From Dechloromonas sp. A34 (GTDB taxonomy: Bacteria; Pseudomonadota; Gammaproteobacteria; Burkholderiales; Rhodocyclaceae), in contig NZ_CP102486.1 of assembly GCF_026261605.1 (NCBI RefSeq), positions 1,116,001-1,180,000 of the forward strand: a stretch of 64,000 bases of DNA, written 5' to 3'. Numbering within the stretch: the stretch's first letter is position 1; every line of letters begins with the position of its first letter. Positions 59,866-64,000 of the stretch are shown here, in pieces. Made by a program: the position numbers and the translations under genes. The notes under the pieces were generated by a model. The model ran no database searches. It was not told the DNA's origin and was given only the letters and a program-made list of their open reading frames with translations.

Positions 59866-60827
59866 TCAGGCGTAAACGTCGCGGGTCAGATCGGCCGCGG
59901 CGGGGTAGGGGGAGGCGTCGGCAAACGCCTGGGCCACGGCGATCCGGCTGGCCACCTTGTCGGCCAGGCGGGCGGCGCCGGCCGCGCTCAGGCTGCCGTC
60001 GGCGAGCAGGCGCTCGCGGTAGCCGGCAAGCGGGTCGCGGGCGAGCCAGGCGGCATGCTCGGCGGGGTCCACGTAGGCCTGGTCGTCCGGCTCGAAATGA
60101 CCCCGGCTGCGGTAGGTATAGGTTTCCAGCAGGTAGGGGCGGCCGCTGTCGCGGACCGCCGCGACAGCGGTTTGGGCGGCGGCGAGCACGGCGTCGACGT
60201 CGTTGCCGTCTACCGTGCGGGCGGCAATGCCGTAGCCGGCTGCCCAGTCGGACACGTGGTCGTGGTTCATGGCTTCGCGGCGATGGACGAAGGCCTGCCA
60301 CTGGTTGTTCTCGCAGACGTAGAGGATGGGCAGGTTCCACAGTGCGGCGAGGTTCAGCGATTCGTGGAAGCTGCCTTCGCAGGCGGCGCCGTCGCCGAAG
60401 AAGCAGACAACGATGCCCGGCTTGCCGAGCATGGTCTGCGCCAGGGCGACGCCGGGGCGAGCGAGAGCTCGGCGCCGACGATGGTCGAAGTGAGGACGAC
60501 GCCGAGTTCCTTGACCGAAATGTGCAGCGAACCGCTGCGCCCCTTGCAGTAGCCGTCGCGGCGGCCCATGACTTCGGCCAACAGGCGGCCGGGGTCGGCG
60601 CCGCGGGCGAGCAGGTGGCCGGCGCTGCGGTGGTTGGTGAGGATCAGGTCATCGCCGGCGAGAGCGTTGACGACGCCGACGGCGGCGGCTTCCTGGCCGA
60701 CCGAGGTGCAGGTGCCAGGCACCTTGCCGGCGCTGCTGCCGGCGACGATGGCTTCCTCGTAGGCACGGACGAGCAGCATCTGCTCGAAGAGGGCGATGCG
60801 GTCGATCGCGGGGTGTTCTGAGTTCAT
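59866..60827 (-). CDS. Thiamine-diphosphate E1 alpha subunit (frameshifted here)
   Basis: This is the E1 alpha subunit (PdhA/AcoA type). The N-terminal frame runs from ATG 60827 (ribosome site GGAG) to AELSLAP near 60450, and the rest, including the ThDP motif GDGAACEGSFHE...CENN, reads in another frame from MLGKPGIVVCF. Adding one G near 60450-60455 gives SLAPGVALAQTMLGKPG and a normal 320-residue chain. A consensus error is likely. Its TPP motif and neighbours agree with a two-subunit E1. Confidence 0.87.
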
Positions 60828-60900
60828 CGAAACTCCTGTTCGGTGGCTGGTGATCCCAGTCTAGGCGGCGGAAAAATGGCCGCAAGATGGCTGGCCGCTG

Positions 60901-60941
60901 CTTAAGAATCTTTTAAGAAGCCTTGAGCAAAGATTTAAGAA
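60901..60941. promoter_or_regulatory. Direct repeats of PmrA/QseB-box type
   Basis: CTTAAG-N5-TTTAAG occupies 60901-60917, and a third TTTAAG begins at 60934, giving TTAAGAA units at 11-bp and 22-bp steps. This matches the YTTAAK-N5-YTTAAK form bound by PmrA/QseB-type OmpR-family regulators. It lies between divergent E1 alpha and HD-GYP genes and could serve either. Confidence 0.45.
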
Positions 60942-61050
60942 AGCCTGGCCGGAACCCGGTTTTTGGCCCGCGCCGCGGGGGCGGGGCGTGCCCCGCGCGC
61001 CGCTCTGCCGCATAATCGAACCAAGTCCATTAAAGAGGTTCTGATTGAAC

Positions 61051-62355
61051 ATGTTGGCAAGCGACGACCTACGCCAGCCACGGCCCGGCGAAATCGGCAT
61101 CGATGCGGCGCAATTGCGTCCCGGCGTCTATGTCCGCCTGCCCGTGCCGTGGATGGAGCACCAGTTCATGTTCGGTGCTTTCGTCATCGCCGACGATGAC
61201 CAAGTGCGCCAGATCAAGGCCTTGAACCTGGCGCAGCTCTATTGCGATCCGACGCGCAGCCGGGTGCCGCCGCTGCCCAAGCCGGCCGTGGCGCCTCCCC
61301 CCGACCCGGTCGACCTGGCCGAGCAGGCGCGTCTGGCTGCCGTCAAGGCGACGCAGATGGCCGAGAAGATGGAACGCGCCAAGGTGATGAGCGAGTTGCG
61401 CGGGCGCCTCGACAAGGCGCAGAAGCATTACATCGGTTCGGCGCTGGCAATCGGCAGCGCCTTCAAGACCTTCGAGTCGCGGCCCGAGGAGAGCGTCCGC
61501 CAGGTCACCCAGGTCAGCGAGTTGTCGGTGACGGCGCTGCTCGCCGACCCCGACAGCGCGATCGTGCTGATCGCCGAAAAGGCTCAGGCCGACGGCAATG
61601 CCGCCCATTCACTGTCGGTCATGACGCTCGCCCTGCTGCTCGGCAAGCAAGCTCGGCTGCCCGGCGAAGCCCTCTGCGCGCTTGGCATCGCCGCCCTGCT
61701 CCACGACATCGGCAAGTTGACGATCAGCTCGTCGATCCTGCGCAATGCGGCCCGCAACAAGCACGAGGAGGCGGTCTATCAGAGCCATTGCCGGGCCGGC
61801 TACGAAGCCGCCCAGCGTTCCGGCCGCCTGGCGCAGCCGATCCTGGCCGCCATCCTGTCGCACCATGAACGGATCGACGGCAGCGGCTATCCGGATCGCC
61901 TGGTCGATAAGGACATCCCGGTCGCCGCCCGGGTGGTCGCCATCGCCAACCGTTTCGACAACCTGGCCAACCCGATCGACCCGCGCCGCGCCCTGTCGCC
62001 TTCGGAGGCCCTGGCCACGATGTGGAGCAAGGAGAAGGCGCATTTCGACACCGTGTTGTTGCAGCTTTTCATCCGCGCCATGGGCGTCTATCCGCCCGGC
62101 TCCATCGTTCAATTGAGCGACGGCCGGGTCGGCGCGGTGGTCGCCTCGGCCACCACCGACCATCCGCTCTGCCCCCAGGTCATGATCTACGCGCCGGAAG
62201 TGCCGCGCCGGCAGGCGATCATCGTCGATCTGGCCGGCAATGAGGCGTTGCGGATCGAGCGTCCGCTCCGGCTGCAGGAACGCCCCGACGACGAACTCGA
62301 TTACCTGCTGCCGCGCCGCAAGCTGAACTGGTTCCACGCGAGCGAAACGCCTTAG
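61051..62355 (+). CDS. HD-GYP domain protein with N-terminal DUF3391 region
   Basis: The product (434 residues from ATG 61051) has a DUF3391-like N terminus (IDAAQLRPGVYVRLPVPWMEHQF, quoted in part: LRPGVYVRLPVPWMEH), a linker helix and an HD-GYP domain typical of c-di-GMP phosphodiesterases. The HD pair is H218-D219 in LLHDIGKL, and HHERIDGSGYP supplies the later ligands and the GYP triplet. All main metal ligands appear present, so activity is expected. A TTG two codons earlier is a less likely start. Confidence 0.88.
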   Translation: MLASDDLRQPRPGEIGIDAAQLRPGVYVRLPVPWMEHQFMFGAFVIADDDQVRQIKALNLAQLYCDPTRSRVPPLPKPAVAPPPDPVDLAEQARLAAVKATQMAEKMERAKVMSELRGRLDKAQKHYIGSALAIGSAFKTFESRPEESVRQVTQVSELSVTALLADPDSAIVLIAEKAQADGNAAHSLSVMTLALLLGKQARLPGEALCALGIAALLHDIGKLTISSSILRNAARNKHEEAVYQSHCRAGYEAAQRSGRLAQPILAAILSHHERIDGSGYPDRLVDKDIPVAARVVAIANRFDNLANPIDPRRALSPSEALATMWSKEKAHFDTVLLQLFIRAMGVYPPGSIVQLSDGRVGAVVASATTDHPLCPQVMIYAPEVPRRQAIIVDLAGNEALRIERPLRLQERPDDELDYLLPRRKLNWFHASETP

Positions 62356-62367
62356 TAGCTTCCTGCC

Positions 62368-63705
62368 TTACCCCGTGGTCAGTTGCAGGGGGCGCGCGAC
62401 GTGCAGGGCAAAGCGGCCGCGCCCGGTCTTGGCCAGGCCGATGCCGGCGTCGCGTTCGGCCAGCCGGCGCTGGAGCAGCACCAGTCGGGCTTCCAGGTTG
62501 TCGCTGACCCCGGGCAGGCGGAGCCGGGTGTCGAGCCGCAATTCCTTGTTGGTGAAGCTGCTCCGCCCGCGCTCGACGAAATCTCTGAGCAGCGCCCAGA
62601 GGATGGCGCCGGCGACGCCCTTGATCAGGTATTCGTCGCCCAGGAAGACGCTGTCGTTGGCGGCGAAGTGGCGGACCACCAGCGGCGGCCCGGCCGGTGC
62701 GGGGGCGCTGCTCTCGGCCGCCGGCGGCTCTTCGGCCAGTTCTTCGGCCTGCTGGTGGTGATGGATGGCGAGGCCGAGCTGGCCGGCGAAGGCGACCAGC
62801 GCATCCTCGTCGTCGTAGCCGAAATGCAGGTCGGCTACGCTTTCGACGTAAAGCACGCCGAGCAGGCGGTCGAAGACGGTGATCGGAACTGCCAGCTGGC
62901 TGGCCGCGTCGGGCAGGCCGGGGAGCGGAATGGCCGTCTCCAGCGTATCGCCGTGGCCGTCGGCGGCGATCCGTTCGCGTACGGTGCGGCCGTAGGTGTA
63001 CTCGCTGGTCATGAAGCCGATGCGGATCGGCGTTCGTTCACGGGCGCTGATGCCGATCACCCCGGCCCCGACCGGGATTTCCGAACCGATGCCGGACTCC
63101 GGGTAGCCGCAGCTGGCCAGGGTATAGAGCCGGCCGCGTCCTTCGTCGTGCATCAGCAGCATGACGTGGTCGATGCCGAATTCGCTGCCCAGGCAGGCCA
63201 GGGCGGTTTCGAGCAGGCATTCCAGCGTCGTGCAGCCGGCCAGGCGCTGACTGGCCCGGCGCAGCGCAGTCAGGTAATTGACCGGGGGCGGCGGCGGCGC
63301 CACGGTCGTTCCCGGCACCTGCTCGATGGTCAGCACGCGGTAGATATCCGAACCGAGCAGGTGAAAGACGCCGCTCATCCCGGTATGCGAAGCGATGCCG
63401 GCGAGCTTGGCCTTCATCTGCTCGAACAGCGGGCCGCTGGTTTCGGTGCGCAGGTAGCGCAGGGTCAGCCGGTACTGGGCGCCGGTCAGGTGGCTGGTGA
63501 GCAGCAGGCGGACTGGCGAATCGGCCAGGATGTTCTGCCGGGTGCGGTTGAAGAACTGGTAGGAGAGGGCAACATGCTCGTTGTCGATGAACTGGACTTG
63601 CGAGAGGTAGGCCAGGTTGGGCATGCCGGCCGTGTCGCAGGTGGCGATGTGCCCGGGAATGATGCCTTCCAGGCATTCACGGATGGTTTCCAGACGTACG
63701 CTCAT
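62368..63705 (-). CDS. PNPOx-like/GAF/winged-helix-like protein
   Basis: The 445-residue product combines a pyridoxamine-5'-phosphate oxidase-like split barrel (about residues 1-110, IPGHIATCDTAGMPNLAYLS), a GAF domain (about 150-315, with VGAGVIGISARERTPIRIG) and a C-terminal region (about 345-440) whose EARLVLLQRRLAE and TGRGRFALHV elements look like a winged helix. It could sense flavin, redox state or a small ligand and bind DNA; that is inference. It overlaps the upstream PNPOx-like gene by 4 bp and converges on the HD-GYP gene. Confidence 0.7.
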   Translation of the reverse strand: MSVRLETIRECLEGIIPGHIATCDTAGMPNLAYLSQVQFIDNEHVALSYQFFNRTRQNILADSPVRLLLTSHLTGAQYRLTLRYLRTETSGPLFEQMKAKLAGIASHTGMSGVFHLLGSDIYRVLTIEQVPGTTVAPPPPPVNYLTALRRASQRLAGCTTLECLLETALACLGSEFGIDHVMLLMHDEGRGRLYTLASCGYPESGIGSEIPVGAGVIGISARERTPIRIGFMTSEYTYGRTVRERIAADGHGDTLETAIPLPGLPDAASQLAVPITVFDRLLGVLYVESVADLHFGYDDEDALVAFAGQLGLAIHHHQQAEELAEEPPAAESSAPAPAGPPLVVRHFAANDSVFLGDEYLIKGVAGAILWALLRDFVERGRSSFTNKELRLDTRLRLPGVSDNLEARLVLLQRRLAERDAGIGLAKTGRGRFALHVARPLQLTTG

Positions 63706-64000
63706 GACGATCCGGCGATCGGTTCGCCGGCTTTCGGGCCGGGGGTTTGCGAAAAGGCGGCCGAAGGCGAATAGACCACGGTCACCAGATCTTCCGTCGC
63801 GCAGGCGAAGACCGCACGCACCACCGCTTCGGTCATGCCGAGCGGCAGAACCTCGCGAACGAAGTCGGTGATGTGGGCCTCGATGATCGGCAGGTCGCCG
63901 GCTTCAAAGGGCAGGATCCGGGCATCGACGCCTTTCAGCTGCAGCGTGCGGTTGCTGCTCGGCAGGCTGAAGACATTGGCCACCCGGCCACTGGCCCGGA
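63702..64000 (-). CDS. PNPOx-like flavin-binding protein, partial
   Basis: The frame is open from the right window edge to TGA 63702-63704, about 98 codons. It contains RTLQLKG, a segment common in pyridoxamine-5'-phosphate oxidase-related FMN proteins, and ends GEPIAGSS. A GTG at 63983 could start it, but the frame stays open upstream of it, and the PNPOx signature at the very beginning suggests that the N terminus lies outside the window. It overlaps the PNPOx-GAF gene by 4 bp, so the two are co-translated. Confidence 0.6.
   Translation of the reverse strand, partial: RASGRVANVFSLPSSNRTLQLKGVDARILPFEAGDLPIIEAHITDFVREVLPLGMTEAVVRAVFACATEDLVTVVYSPSAAFSQTPGPKAGEPIAGSS

Noticed and set aside
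58897..60552. 551-codon plus-strand open frame across the E1 genes
   Set aside because: It lies opposite E1 beta/alpha with strong motifs; glycine-rich, low-complexity peptide typical of antisense frames.

Overview
The window is a high-GC, densely packed bacterial chromosome segment. Gene content and order point to a betaproteobacterium, most likely of the Rhodocyclales (Dechloromonas/Azonexus-like); the order-level call is inference from synteny and was not checked by a search. Almost all of it is housekeeping DNA with short spacers and many 4-bp ATGA/GTGA overlaps. No rRNA, tRNA, CRISPR array, phage or insertion sequence was recognised.

Layout. 1-3044: sulfate ABC importer (binding-protein tail, cysT, cysW, cysA). 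3117-6683: hemA, prfA, prmC, grxD. 6746-9838 (minus): AhpD-like protein, a Ser/Thr kinase with a cyclic-nucleotide-binding-type domain, argH. 9884-11652: a LytS/LytR (AlgZ/AlgR-like) two-component pair. 11659-17878 (minus): response regulator, pepN, a lower-GC WD40 protein, rlmA, a TPMT-like methyltransferase. 17920-21855: hemC-hemD-hemX-hemY. 22151-27457 (minus): hemF, purD, purH, fis, dusB. 27526-32552 (minus): a MenA/UbiA-type prenyltransferase, ubiH-like, pepP, murU, amgK. 32644-38241: lptD-surA-pdxA-rsmA. 38297-46896 (all minus): DUF2892 protein, Crp/Fnr regulator, xth, DUF4124/glutaredoxin-like protein, prlC, DUF2189 protein, purC, DUF3422 protein, cbbR.

From 45940 to 58225 lies a Calvin-Benson-Bassham locus. 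CbbR and form II RuBisCO (cbbM) are on the minus strand, separated by a roughly 560-bp imperfect palindrome. The HAD gene cbbY (minus) is divergent from cbbF-cbbP-cbbT-cbbG-cbbA-rpe (plus). No pgk is present in this cluster. A perfect 10-bp inverted repeat upstream of cbbF is a candidate CbbR operator. To the right are a minus-strand operon for a two-subunit thiamine-diphosphate E1 enzyme plus a monohaem cytochrome c, an HD-GYP protein (plus), and a PNPOx-GAF-winged-helix-like protein with a second PNPOx-like gene cut by the window edge.

Four conserved genes (cysW, purD, purH, E1 alpha) are each broken by a single missing base, and each becomes full length when one base is restored. This pattern looks like residual sequencing or consensus error rather than biology. 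The most interesting leads are the PNPOx-GAF-wHTH sensor-like protein, the E1/cytochrome c operon without E2/E3, the argH-linked kinase, the long palindrome between cbbR and cbbM, a well-positioned Crp/Fnr-type site before the DUF2892 gene, and PmrA/QseB-like direct repeats at 60901-60941.
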